DNA of 64,000 nt from Cyclobacteriaceae bacterium. GTDB taxonomy: Bacteria > Bacteroidota > Bacteroidia > Cytophagales > Cyclobacteriaceae. Shown in pieces: positions 35,769 through 44,124 of this stretch; the stretch's first letter is position 1; every line of letters begins with the position of its first letter. The notes beneath the pieces were generated by a model. That model saw only the letters and a program-made list of their open reading frames with translations, was not told the DNA's origin and searched no databases. The stretch is from the NCBI GenBank assembly GCA_020436125.1, contig JAGQYK010000001.1, forward strand, positions 44,225 through 108,224. The letters are read 5' to 3'. Position numbers and translations under genes: made by a program.

Positions 35769-36085
35769 CAGTATTTCATCTTGTCTACTTGTTCTACATC
35801 TATGGATCGTATATTTCTATATAGATTGATAAAAATAGCTATAGCCACAGCTGCTTCGGCAGCGGCAATCGCGATAATGAATAAGGAAAAGAAGTGCCCT
35901 TCCAATTTCCCTGGGAACAAATAATGATCGAAGAATACAAAATTGAGATTCACGGCATTCAGCATTATCTCCACACTGATCAGCATAGTGATCAGGTTTT
36001 TTCTGGTCAGGAAGCCATACACTCCGATGAAGAACATCAGTGTGGTAATAATCAGCGCATGATTCAGTGGAACCTGTTCAACCAT
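35768..36085 (-). CDS. nuoK: complex I subunit K
   Basis: A 105-aa three-helix subunit. It has the conserved Glu residues of helices 2 and 3 in LISVEIMLNAVNLNFV and IAIAAAEAAVAIAIFIN, both needed for proton transfer in this family. The start overlaps the nuoJ end by 8 bases, and its stop shares one base with the nuoL start. Confidence 0.95.
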   Translation of the reverse strand: MVEQVPLNHALIITTLMFFIGVYGFLTRKNLITMLISVEIMLNAVNLNFVFFDHYLFPGKLEGHFFSLFIIAIAAAEAAVAIAIFINLYRNIRSIDVEQVDKMKY

Positions 36086-36599
36086 TGCCTTCGGGTTTGT
36101 TGCGTTTAGCGACTACAATAGCACCTATCATGGCGGCTAATAATAGTATACTGATCACTTCAAAAGGTAGCACATATCCACCTTCTCTATATCCTAATAA
36201 CTTTTCTCCAATAGTGGTCATGGTGGCCTCTACGCCTGTTGAAGGCTGTGAAGCAAATAAATGATTGGTGATTACATATAGGCAAAGTGTGGTTCCGCCT
36301 AATCCAAGAATAGAGGTGAGGATAATTTTCCATGAGTCCGGCTTTTGCATCTTCTCTTCGATGTGTGATGTCAACAAAATAGAGAAGATGATGAGTACTA
36401 CGATGCCTCCAGCATACACAATCAACTGCACTGCTGCAAGGAAAAAATAATTGACCATAAAATAAACAGCCGCAGTTCCACCCAATGCAAATAGAAGATA
36501 AACAGCTGCACGTAAAATTTTTCGTGATGTCACCGCCAATAGCGAAAACACGATCATGATCGTAGCAATTGTGTAGAATATGATGGCGCTTGTTCCCAT
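36078..36599 (-). CDS. nuoJ: complex I subunit J
   Basis: A 173-aa membrane subunit with five helices. The pattern VYFMVNYFFLAAVQLIVYAGGIVVLI contains the conserved helix-3 segment with its pi-bulge (YAGGI) that lies near the quinone-coupling region. The start shares one base with the nuoI stop and the end overlaps nuoK by 8 bases. Confidence 0.94.
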   Translation of the reverse strand: MGTSAIIFYTIATIMIVFSLLAVTSRKILRAAVYLLFALGGTAAVYFMVNYFFLAAVQLIVYAGGIVVLIIFSILLTSHIEEKMQKPDSWKIILTSILGLGGTTLCLYVITNHLFASQPSTGVEATMTTIGEKLLGYREGGYVLPFEVISILLLAAMIGAIVVAKRNKPEGNG

Positions 36600-37075
36600 T
36601 ATTTAATTCCGTCCATTATTTTAGACCCAGGCTTGTTTAGAATTTTTGTCAACTTACTTCGATCAAAGACAGCGTGCTCAAAGGTGTTCGCCATCACAAT
36701 GGCATCAGTAGGGCATGCCGGAATGCATAGGCCACACATAGTACACATTTGCAGATGATAGACAAATTGATCGATGGCTTTCACTTTTCGTCCATCTATC
36801 TCAATTCGTTTTGGAATGATCTCTATCGTTCCGTTAGGGCAAGCCACTTCGCAAGCAGAACAACCCGTACATTTGTGTTCGTTATTTTCGTCATGTAATA
36901 AAACAACCTCGCCCCTGAAGCGCTCAAACATTTTTAATGTAGCCTTGTTCTCGGGATACTGCTGTGTAATGATTTCTTTAGGGTGAGTGATGTAGTGTCC
37001 GGTTACAGACATACCCTTCACCAGTGACTTTAGCCCTGAAAAGATTTCTTTGAAGTAGTTGATTATACTTTTCAT
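36599..37075 (-). CDS. nuoI: complex I subunit I, 2x[4Fe-4S]
   Basis: A 158-aa iron-sulfur subunit. It has two ferredoxin-type motifs: C69, C72, C75, C79 (CTGCSACEVACP) and C111, C114, C117, C121 (CTMCGLCIPACP), ligating clusters N6a and N6b. In an enzyme without NuoEFG this subunit becomes the likely electron entry face for an external ferredoxin, as in the ancestral 11-subunit enzymes. The N-terminal amphipathic helix (~5-25) anchors it to the membrane arm. It starts one base after the nuoH stop. Confidence 0.95.
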   Translation of the reverse strand: MKSIINYFKEIFSGLKSLVKGMSVTGHYITHPKEIITQQYPENKATLKMFERFRGEVVLLHDENNEHKCTGCSACEVACPNGTIEIIPKRIEIDGRKVKAIDQFVYHLQMCTMCGLCIPACPTDAIVMANTFEHAVFDRSKLTKILNKPGSKIMDGIK

Positions 37076-37076
37076 G

Positions 37077-38162
37077 TTAAAAGTGCCATCCCATTAAAAC
37101 CAAAAACGCCATGACTAATATATTCATCAGATTAACAGGGAGTAAATACTTCCACTCTAATGTTAATAGTTGATCTATCCTCAACCTCGGAAACGTCCAC
37201 CTGAACCACATCATCATAAAAATCATAAAGCCTACCTTTCCGAAGAACCAAACGATGGGCGGGATGTAGTCCATCACATTATTAAAACCTTCCCATCCTC
37301 CGATGTGAAAAGGCATCCAACCGCCCAAGAATACCGTTGCGCCAATGGCCGACACAATAAACATGTTAGCGAATTCAGCCAGAAAGAAAAAGGCGAATTT
37401 CATACCCGAATATTCAGTGTGAAAACCTGCAGTTAACTCTGATTCAGCTTCAGCCAAATCAAAGGGCCCCCGGTTCGTTTCTGCCGTACTGGCAATAAGA
37501 AATATTATAAAGGCGATCACAGCGGGGATGTGTCCTCTAAAAATCCACCAGCCATTGGCTTGGGACTCTACGATGACACTCAATTGTAAACTTCCTGTTA
37601 GAACAACTATAGTAAGTAGCGAAAGTCCTACAGAAAGCTCGTAACTGATGATTTGGGCTCCTGACCGCAATGCTCCAATCAAAGAGTATTTATTATCAGA
37701 CGACCAGCCTGCCAAAAGAATTCCGACAACTCCCAAAGAGGATACTGCTGAGATGTATAATAACCCAATATCAAAATCTAAAGCTTGTAAGCCTTTGGCA
37801 AAGGGCAACGATGCCATGGCCATAAAAGCAGCGATCATTATAATATAAGGAGCCAGGTTGAATAAGAACTTGTCGGCATTCTTGTTCATTAAAGGTTCCT
37901 TCATCAGGAGTTTGATCACGTCAGCCAGTGTCTGGGCAGTTCCCCAAAACCCTACACGCATTGGCCCTAGTCTTTGTTGAAAAAAGGCACTTACTTTTCT
38001 TTCAGCGTAAACTAATACCAAACCCAGAAGTGCAAACAAGATCATGAATGCTACTCCGGCTAAGATCATTTCTAGGAGCAATACAGTTCCAGATTCGAAA
38101 TTACCCGAAAGACTTTCGTGAATGCTTTGTGTTAGTATAGAAAAGTCGTAGAGCCAGTTCAT
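37077..38162 (-). CDS. nuoH: complex I subunit H
   Basis: A 361-aa eight-helix subunit forming part of the quinone chamber. Landmarks: [23 protein letters not shown] (loop 1), [35 protein letters not shown] (the charged E-channel loop near Q) and [13 protein letters not shown]. It is 3 bases downstream of nuoD and directly followed by nuoI. Confidence 0.96.
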   Translation of the reverse strand: MNWLYDFSILTQSIHESLSGNFESGTVLLLEMILAGVAFMILFALLGLVLVYAERKVSAFFQQRLGPMRVGFWGTAQTLADVIKLLMKEPLMNKNADKFLFNLAPYIIMIAAFMAMASLPFAKGLQALDFDIGLLYISAVSSLGVVGILLAGWSSDNKYSLIGALRSGAQIISYELSVGLSLLTIVVLTGSLQLSVIVESQANGWWIFRGHIPAVIAFIIFLIASTAETNRGPFDLAEAESELTAGFHTEYSGMKFAFFFLAEFANMFIVSAIGATVFLGGWMPFHIGGWEGFNNVMDYIPPIVWFFGKVGFMIFMMMWFRWTFPRLRIDQLLTLEWKYLLPVNLMNILVMAFLVLMGWHF

Positions 38163-38165
38163 GGA

Positions 38166-39287
38166 TTAACGATCAATATCAGGTATAACTAAATCTAAGG
38201 TGGACATGATCGCCACCAAATCTGCAATCTTACATCCTCTCGCCATATGATCCAATGCCGATAAATTGCTAAAACCAGGAGAGCGAAATTTTAATCGGTA
38301 CGGACTTCTTTGCCCTTCACTTATTATATACACACCAAACTCTCCACGAGCCGTTTCTACTTTTTGATACCATTCACCTTTCGGCAACTTGATCACCGCT
38401 TTAGTAGGCACCTTGTAGTCTCCTTCTGGTATATTATCTATCAATTGTTCTATGATGTGCATCGACTCCCACATTTCTGCAATGCGGCATTTGTACCTTG
38501 CAAAACAATCACCTTTTGTATCTAGAATTTCTTTGAACTCGACTCTATCATAGGCCATGTAAGGGTGATGCTTCCTTACATCGCAGGAGAAACCTGAGGC
38601 TCTTCCGGTTGGGCCCGTAACGCCAAAACTGATGGCATCTTCTTTTGATAACTTGCCAATTCCATCCATCCTTTGTTTAAAGATTACATTATTGGATAGG
38701 AGTGTATCGTACTCTGGCAATTTCTTTTTGAAATAGGCAATAAAGTCTTTTGTTCTTTTCTGGAAATTGGGATGGATATCAAAAAATAGACCACCAGGAA
38801 TATTGTAGTTCATGGTGAGCCTAGCTCCACAAGTTTCTTCAAAGATATCTGTGATCATCTCACGATCTCTAAAACCATAAAGAAAGGAAGTGATGGCACC
38901 CAGGTCCATACCCATAACTCCCCACCATAGTTGATGAGATGAGAGTCGTGTTAGTTCATCTATAATGGTACGGATTACTTTGACCCGATCCGGAACTTCC
39001 AACTCAAGCGCTTGTTCAACGGCAAGACAAACGGCTTCATTGTTGATGTGACAAGAAAGATAGTCCATCCTGTCTGTTAAATGAACGATTTGCTGGTAGC
39101 TATCGTGTTCACACATCTTTTCAATCGATCTGTGGATGTAACCAAGATGTGGCTCCACCTTTCTGATGATTTCACCGTCTAAAGAAAGCACCAGCCTTAA
39201 TACACCATGCGTACTGGGGTGTTGCGGCCCCATGTTGATGAAGTATTCTTTTGATTCGAGCTCCTGATCGTGTATGATTTCTTCCAT
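38166..39287 (-). CDS. nuoD: complex I subunit D (49-kDa type)
   Basis: A 373-aa quinone-reducing subunit, separate from nuoC rather than fused. Key segments: MGPQHPSTHGVLRLVLSLDGE with the conserved His-Pro-x-x-His of the quinone site, EPHLGYIHRSIEK, and DRMDYLSCHINNEAV. The C-terminus LDLVIPDIDR is the usual DPVxGExDR-like end. It has no [NiFe]-binding Cys, so it is a complex I and not a hydrogenase subunit. Its ATG overlaps the nuoC stop (TGATG). Confidence 0.96.
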   Translation of the reverse strand: MEEIIHDQELESKEYFINMGPQHPSTHGVLRLVLSLDGEIIRKVEPHLGYIHRSIEKMCEHDSYQQIVHLTDRMDYLSCHINNEAVCLAVEQALELEVPDRVKVIRTIIDELTRLSSHQLWWGVMGMDLGAITSFLYGFRDREMITDIFEETCGARLTMNYNIPGGLFFDIHPNFQKRTKDFIAYFKKKLPEYDTLLSNNVIFKQRMDGIGKLSKEDAISFGVTGPTGRASGFSCDVRKHHPYMAYDRVEFKEILDTKGDCFARYKCRIAEMWESMHIIEQLIDNIPEGDYKVPTKAVIKLPKGEWYQKVETARGEFGVYIISEGQRSPYRLKFRSPGFSNLSALDHMARGCKIADLVAIMSTLDLVIPDIDR

Positions 39288-39745
39288 CAGTAGGCGATCA
39301 TATTAATTGGATCGTCATAGTCTTTGCGCATCGGCCAGCCTTCCCAATCATCGGTGAGTAATAAACGTCTAAGGTCAGGGTGGTTTAAAAATTTAATACC
39401 AAAGAGGTCATACGCTTCCCGTTCATGCAGCTCGGCCGTTCTCCAAATGTGACAAACAGTTTCAATTTCTGGGTTTTCTCTAGTGTTAATTTTTGCCTTT
39501 AAAACAAACTGGTGATTGTGAGTTGTGGACTTTAAATGATACACCACTTCCATGTGATCAGGCCGATCAACGGCAGTGAGACAAAAAAGGTAATCAAAAG
39601 ATGTATTGGGGTTTGCTTTAAGCTCCGAGGCCAATGATAGGATTTTTTCAGCAGGGATGGTTACTTGTAAAAACTGGGAGCCCTCCATACACTCGGCTTC
39701 AGCTACATGATCTAAAATGAATTGTTTGATTTCTTCGTTATTCAT
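39287..39745 (-). CDS. nuoC: complex I subunit C (30-kDa type)
   Basis: A 152-aa peripheral-arm subunit. The family signature is WRTAELHEREAYDLFGIKFLNHPDLRRLLLTDDWEG split over residues ~112-145, with the end YPLRKDY-like PMRKDYDDP. It contacts NuoD and NuoB. It starts 119 bases after nuoB, the only real gap in the operon (see the repeat there), and overlaps nuoD. Confidence 0.94.
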   Translation of the reverse strand: MNNEEIKQFILDHVAEAECMEGSQFLQVTIPAEKILSLASELKANPNTSFDYLFCLTAVDRPDHMEVVYHLKSTTHNHQFVLKAKINTRENPEIETVCHIWRTAELHEREAYDLFGIKFLNHPDLRRLLLTDDWEGWPMRKDYDDPINMIAY

Positions 39746-39766
39746 TTACAATCTAATTTAAACGTT

Positions 39767-39858
39767 AACCACACCGTTCACAGAGGAATACCCACTAAGA
39801 GTCCAAAGTAATACTCTTTGCGCCCTTTGTGTAATTTAGCTTTGTGCCTTTTGTGGTT
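39767..39858. repeat. CTTTGTG-rich inverted-repeat element in the nuoB-nuoC gap
   Basis: The only non-coding gap inside the operon is bounded by AACCACA (39767-39773) and TGTGGTT (39852-39858). Inside the right half the words CTTTGCGCC, CTTTGTG and CTTTGTGCC recur. This is the pattern of the GGTT-CACAAAG intergenic repeats scattered through many bacterial genomes, as I remember them. It may fold as an mRNA hairpin; copies elsewhere in this window were not found. Confidence 0.5.
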
Positions 39859-39864
39859 GCACCA

Positions 39865-40434
39865 CTATACAAAGTCTTTCATCGAATCGCGAGGATCGCT
39901 GAAGGACTCACCTTTTATTTTTTTCTGTAACTGCATGATTCCATAAAGCAAAGCTTCTGGTCGGGGTGGACAACCTGGCACATACACATCAACAGGAATG
40001 ATGTGATCAGCTCCTTTCACCACGGAATAGGTATTATAGTAAAATGGCCCTCCAGAAGTAGCGCAAGCACCCATAGCGATCACGTATTTAGGATCAGCCA
40101 TTTGATCATAAAGTCTCTTCAGTACGGGTGCCATTTTGTTAACGATGGTTCCGGCAATCACGATAAGATCAGCTTGGCGGGGTGTAGCTCTTGCTACCTC
40201 TGTTCCAAATCGAGACCAGTCATGACGGCTGGCTCCCGTGGCCATCATTTCTATAGCGCAGCAACTGGTTCCAAATACCAATGGCCATAAAGAGTTGGAT
40301 CGCGCCCAATTGACAACACCATCCACTGAGGTAATGACGATATTGCTTCCCGGCCCTTTTTTGATTTCACCAGGAAAGTCTTTGAGCAGTCTTTCTTGTT
40401 CAGCGGGGTCTATGGTGTTTTGGTTTACTCCCAT
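39865..40434 (-). CDS. nuoB: complex I subunit B, [4Fe-4S] N2
   Basis: A 189-aa subunit carrying the N2 cluster that reduces quinone. Ligands are C58, C59 (TSCCAIEMM), C124 (MGACATSGG) and C154 ([11 protein letters not shown]). I use the ATG at 40434, which overlaps the end of nuoA by 10 bases; an upstream ATG at 40455 would add seven residues. The extended N-terminus before residue 35 is typical of Bacteroidota. A 119-base gap with repeat-like sequence follows. Confidence 0.95.
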   Translation of the reverse strand: MGVNQNTIDPAEQERLLKDFPGEIKKGPGSNIVITSVDGVVNWARSNSLWPLVFGTSCCAIEMMATGASRHDWSRFGTEVARATPRQADLIVIAGTIVNKMAPVLKRLYDQMADPKYVIAMGACATSGGPFYYNTYSVVKGADHIIPVDVYVPGCPPRPEALLYGIMQLQKKIKGESFSDPRDSMKDFV

Positions 40435-40775
40435 TTTAAGGCTTTCTTTTTCCAAGCGTAAATCAATCCTAAGCCCAACACGACAAAGAATATTACAATT
40501 TCAATAAAGGCAACCATTCCCATTTTCTTCATCACTACTGCCCAAGGAAAAATGAAAACGGTCTCCACATCAAAAATTAAAAACAGAATGGCAAAAAGAT
40601 AATAGCCCACCTTAAACTGAATCATTGATGCGCCTTGGGTGGGAATGCCACATTCATAGGGTTCATCTTTTTGATCATTCTTTGATCGGGGGGCAACAAG
40701 ATTGGCAACAAGAACTCCAGCTCCCACCATGATGACACCGCAAAAGAAGAATATGATTAAGGCTTCGGCTCCCAT
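40425..40775 (-). CDS. nuoA: complex I subunit A
   Basis: A 116-aa three-helix subunit. It has the conserved loop [34 protein letters not shown] split across residues ~42-75, including the Cys of the quinone-site loop and the helix-2 acidic residues. Its start codon shares one base with the stop of the ferredoxin oxidoreductase beta gene (TAATG), which couples complex I directly to that enzyme in translation. Confidence 0.95.
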   Translation of the reverse strand: MGAEALIIFFFCGVIMVGAGVLVANLVAPRSKNDQKDEPYECGIPTQGASMIQFKVGYYLFAILFLIFDVETVFIFPWAVVMKKMGMVAFIEIVIFFVVLGLGLIYAWKKKALKWE

Positions 40776-41809
40776 TATTTAACTTCCCAAGTTTCTCCGC
40801 TATTTAATAGATCATCCATGCAAGTATACTTCGATTTTTCACCACTCCGTTTCACTTCTTCTTCCATTTTTTCTGAATAAGCCGGTAAGGTAACATCACG
40901 AATCACACCTAATACAATTGGAAATTCTGGAGGGTGAAGCCGAACTAACATCATATGCAATGTTGAGTCGGGTTCATGTGCATCATGAACAAGTATGTCT
41001 TTTTCAGTAACACCGTTTTCACCCAAGGTCACAACTTCAAGTTTAAGGCCGTTTAACCTCAAGCCTTTTTGTTTTTCTTTGCCGAATAACATGGGCTGGC
41101 CATGTTCAATGTGTAATTGAAAATCATCACGATTGGCCCTGTCAGTTACCGCTCCATGCGCATCGTCATTGAAAATTACACAGTTTTGTAAAATTTCAAC
41201 CATGGACGTACCTACATGTTGGGCAGCTTTCACAAAAATCTCCGTCATCAACTTTGGGTTGGTGTCAATGGTACGGGAATAGTAAGTTCCTTGAGCGCCC
41301 AATACCAACTCACCTGCATGAAAAGGTCTTTCAAGAGCACCATATGGTGTTGACTTAGTAACCAATCCGGTCGGTGAGGTGGGAGAGTATTGTCCTTTTG
41401 TCAATCCATAAATCTCATTGTTAAACAAAAGGATATTGATGTCTATATTTCTTCTTAATGCATGGATAAAATGGTTCCCTCCAATTGCCAACGCATCACC
41501 ATCACCCTGAATTTCCCATACACTTAGTTTTGGATTAGCCAGTTTAACTCCTGTCGCTACTGCTGGTCCGCGGCCGTGAATGGTATGGAAACCGTAGGTA
41601 TTCATATAATAAGGGAAACGCGCTGCGCAGCCAATCCCTGAAACGAATACAATGTCTTCTTTCGGAATGTCTAGTTGGGGAAGTGCACCTGTCATCGCTG
41701 ACAAAATGGAGTAGTCTCCACAACCTGGGCACCAACGAACCAATTGATCACTGGCGAAATCCTTTTTCGTCAGTTTTGGTTTCTCTTCTTTTTCTGCTAC
41801 TTCAGCCAT
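40775..41809 (-). CDS. korB: 2-oxoacid:ferredoxin oxidoreductase, beta subunit
   Basis: A 344-aa thiamine-diphosphate subunit. TPP and Mg binding: GDGDALAIGGNHFIHALRRN (102-121) and NNEIYGLTKGQYSPTSP. Cys27, Cys30 (WCPGCGDY), Cys61 (GIGCAARFP) and Cys210 (ILQNCVIF) match the four ligands of the single [4Fe-4S] cluster of the family, so electrons leave by ferredoxin rather than NAD. The substrate is most likely 2-oxoglutarate (kor type), though related enzymes use pyruvate or branched 2-oxoacids. It follows the alpha gene by 5 bases and overlaps nuoA by one. Confidence 0.92.
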   Translation of the reverse strand: MAEVAEKEEKPKLTKKDFASDQLVRWCPGCGDYSILSAMTGALPQLDIPKEDIVFVSGIGCAARFPYYMNTYGFHTIHGRGPAVATGVKLANPKLSVWEIQGDGDALAIGGNHFIHALRRNIDINILLFNNEIYGLTKGQYSPTSPTGLVTKSTPYGALERPFHAGELVLGAQGTYYSRTIDTNPKLMTEIFVKAAQHVGTSMVEILQNCVIFNDDAHGAVTDRANRDDFQLHIEHGQPMLFGKEKQKGLRLNGLKLEVVTLGENGVTEKDILVHDAHEPDSTLHMMLVRLHPPEFPIVLGVIRDVTLPAYSEKMEEEVKRSGEKSKYTCMDDLLNSGETWEVK

Positions 41810-41814
41810 GCCTA

Positions 41815-43671
41815 TTATTTTAATAAGTCAATAAATTTTTCTTTCAGTTCGGTTACTGCAAAAGGTAGTCCCTGAATCTTTGTATAAGATTCGAATTGTA
41901 GTTTGGGAAATTTACCCCTTAAGTGATTGGCAAATTGCCCCATGTTCAATTCGCACACTACAATCTTTTCATAGCCAGAGAACAACTGTTCCGTATTCTT
42001 TGGAAGGGGGTTGATATAATTGAAGTGGGCGTGGTCAATATCTTTCCCTGCTTTCCATAGCTCAGATACTGAAGTATGAAGACTTCCGTACGTTCCGCCC
42101 CAGCCTACTACCAACAATTTTCCTTTACCCTCGCCCATTACCTTCTGTTCGGGGATATAATTGGCAACTCGTTCTACTTTTTCTGCGCGTACTTTCACCA
42201 TGTCTTCATGGTTGCGTGGATCATACGAAACGTTTCCAGTGTTTTCCTGCTTTTCGAGTCCACCAATGCGATGCTCAAATCCAGCCATACCGGGAACAGC
42301 AAAATACCTAGCGAGTGTTTCTTTGTTTCTTAGATAAGGCAGGTAAGCTTCACCATTAGGTGTAGCCATGGGCACAGTAATATCTGGCATCTCCGCCATC
42401 TTAGGATACTTCCAAGGTTCTGAACCATTGGCCAAATAACCATCTGTTAGAAGCATGACAGGAGTCATGTGCTCAAAGGCCAGTTTGGTAGCCATGTAAG
42501 CAAACTCAAAACAGTTGGCAGGTGTACTCGCTGCAAGCACGATGCACGGACTTTCACTATTGCGTCCGTATAGAGCGAGGTTAATATCGGCTTGTTCTGT
42601 TTTTGTAGGAAGTCCGGTAGAGGGCCCCCCTCGCTGTACGTCTACTACAATGAGTGGAAGTTCAGCCATAATGGCCAGTCCAATAGCTTCTCCTTTTAAT
42701 GCAATACCCGGTCCTGATGAGGCGGTGAGTCCAATTTGCCCCGCATAGCTTGCGCCAATGGCTGAGCAGACCGCTGCAATTTCATCTTCAGCCTGCAATG
42801 TGATAACCCCTAAATGTTTGTGTTTAGACAACTCGTGAAGGATATCGCTTGCAGGCGTTATAGGGTAGGAGCCATAGAAAATTTTTCTTTTCATTTTCTC
42901 AGCCGCAGCCATAAACCCCCAGGCAGTGGCAATGTTGCCAGAGATATGGCGATACTTTCCCTTTTCTATTTTGGCGGGAGGCACCTTGTACATCGAAGGC
43001 AATGCTTCAATGGTTTCAGCAAAATGAAATCCGGTATGTAGCGCTTTTTTATTAGCTTCTGCCAATGCAGGCATTTTTTTGAATTTGCTGTCGAGGTACT
43101 TTTCTGTATCACTAAGCGGTCGGTCAAACAACCAATACATCATTCCTAATGCAAACATATTTTTGCATCGCATGATACTTTTGTTGTCCAATTGTATCCC
43201 TTCAAGTGCCGTTTTTGTGAGGGAAGAGATAGGTGCCTCTACTACATTGTAGGCGTCTAATGCCCCATCCTCTACAGGATTTCCAGAGAACCCGGCTTTT
43301 TCGATGTTTCTTTTATCGAAGGCGTCCATATCAAGTATGATGGTGCCTCCAACTCGCGCATATCTTAAATTGGATTTTAGGGCGGCAGGATTCATCGCGA
43401 CTAATACATCGGCCAAATCACCAGGAGTATAAACATCTACTTGACCAATCTGGACTTGAAATCCAGAAACACCTTCTACAGTGCCTAGAGGCGCTCGTAT
43501 TTCTGCAGGGAAATCTGGAAAAGTGGCCAGATCATTGCCAAATAGGGCGGAAGTAAAGCTAAACTGTGATCCGGTCAACTGCATTCCATCTCCGGAATCA
43601 CCTGCAAAGCGCAATACCACCTTGTCTTTTTCAACGGTCGTTTTTTTGCCGTTTGCTAAGGTCTCACTCAT
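41815..43671 (-). CDS. korA: 2-oxoacid:ferredoxin oxidoreductase, gamma-alpha fusion subunit
   Basis: A 618-aa fusion. Residues ~18-215 are the gamma domain (RFAGDSGDGMQLTGSQFSF); ~240-618 are the alpha pyrimidine-binding part (YPITPASDILHELSK at 269-283, then the C-terminal domain with MGQFANHLRGKFP). Fused gamma-alpha is the usual arrangement for 2-oxoglutarate:ferredoxin oxidoreductases of aerobes. With KorB it oxidatively decarboxylates a 2-oxoacid to the acyl-CoA and reduces ferredoxin. It heads the operon that continues into nuoA-N and is divergent from a ferredoxin gene. Confidence 0.93.
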   Translation of the reverse strand: MSETLANGKKTTVEKDKVVLRFAGDSGDGMQLTGSQFSFTSALFGNDLATFPDFPAEIRAPLGTVEGVSGFQVQIGQVDVYTPGDLADVLVAMNPAALKSNLRYARVGGTIILDMDAFDKRNIEKAGFSGNPVEDGALDAYNVVEAPISSLTKTALEGIQLDNKSIMRCKNMFALGMMYWLFDRPLSDTEKYLDSKFKKMPALAEANKKALHTGFHFAETIEALPSMYKVPPAKIEKGKYRHISGNIATAWGFMAAAEKMKRKIFYGSYPITPASDILHELSKHKHLGVITLQAEDEIAAVCSAIGASYAGQIGLTASSGPGIALKGEAIGLAIMAELPLIVVDVQRGGPSTGLPTKTEQADINLALYGRNSESPCIVLAASTPANCFEFAYMATKLAFEHMTPVMLLTDGYLANGSEPWKYPKMAEMPDITVPMATPNGEAYLPYLRNKETLARYFAVPGMAGFEHRIGGLEKQENTGNVSYDPRNHEDMVKVRAEKVERVANYIPEQKVMGEGKGKLLVVGWGGTYGSLHTSVSELWKAGKDIDHAHFNYINPLPKNTEQLFSGYEKIVVCELNMGQFANHLRGKFPKLQFESYTKIQGLPFAVTELKEKFIDLLK

Positions 43672-43823
43672 AAAATTCAGATTACTTAAATTTACCTTGC
43701 CATCATCACAATAACAATTTGAAATCGTCTATTCTTTTTCGATTTCACTTTTATTTTATATTTTTCCTATGATAAAACTCAGTCCTGAATCTAATGGTTG
43801 TCAATTATTAAATATATTAGACT

Positions 43824-44123
43824 ATGCCTTATACAATTTGTGAACCCTGTGTGGGAACCTGTGATACCGCTTGTGTTGATGTTTGCCCCGTTGATTGCAT
43901 TCATGGGCCGATCAGCACCGATGGAAGTGGACAAGAGGTCAAAGAGGAGGGATTTGATCCTGCTGGAAAACAACTCTATATCGATCCTGAAACATGCATT
44001 GATTGCGATGCGTGTGTACCAGCATGTCCGGTAGATGCCATTTTTGAAGAAAGCCAGGTGCCAGATGAGTGGAAAAAATACATTCCTCTGAATTATAAGT
44101 TTTTCGGTCAGGAAGCTCCTTAG
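43824..44123 (+). CDS. dicluster [4Fe-4S]-type ferredoxin
   Basis: A 99-aa ferredoxin. The second cluster motif is textbook: C58, C61, C64, C68 (CIDCDACVPACP). The first is Cys-rich with non-standard spacing: C6, C9, C13, C17, C21 and C25 (ICEPCVGTCDTACVDVCPVDC), so it may hold a [3Fe-4S] or [4Fe-4S] with a spare Cys, as in FdxA/7-Fe types. The gene is divergent from korA with 152 bases between, and is the natural candidate to carry electrons from KorAB to the complex I. It converges on the aminotransferase gene. Confidence 0.9.
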   Translation: MPYTICEPCVGTCDTACVDVCPVDCIHGPISTDGSGQEVKEEGFDPAGKQLYIDPETCIDCDACVPACPVDAIFEESQVPDEWKKYIPLNYKFFGQEAP

Positions 44124-44124
44124 T

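Noticed and set aside
30627..44123. Possible nuoE, nuoF or nuoG hidden in the operon or overlapping frames.
   Set aside because: No FMN/NADH-binding NuoF pattern, no [2Fe-2S] NuoE motif and no large NuoG Cys set was found on either strand; every junction is too tight to hold one.
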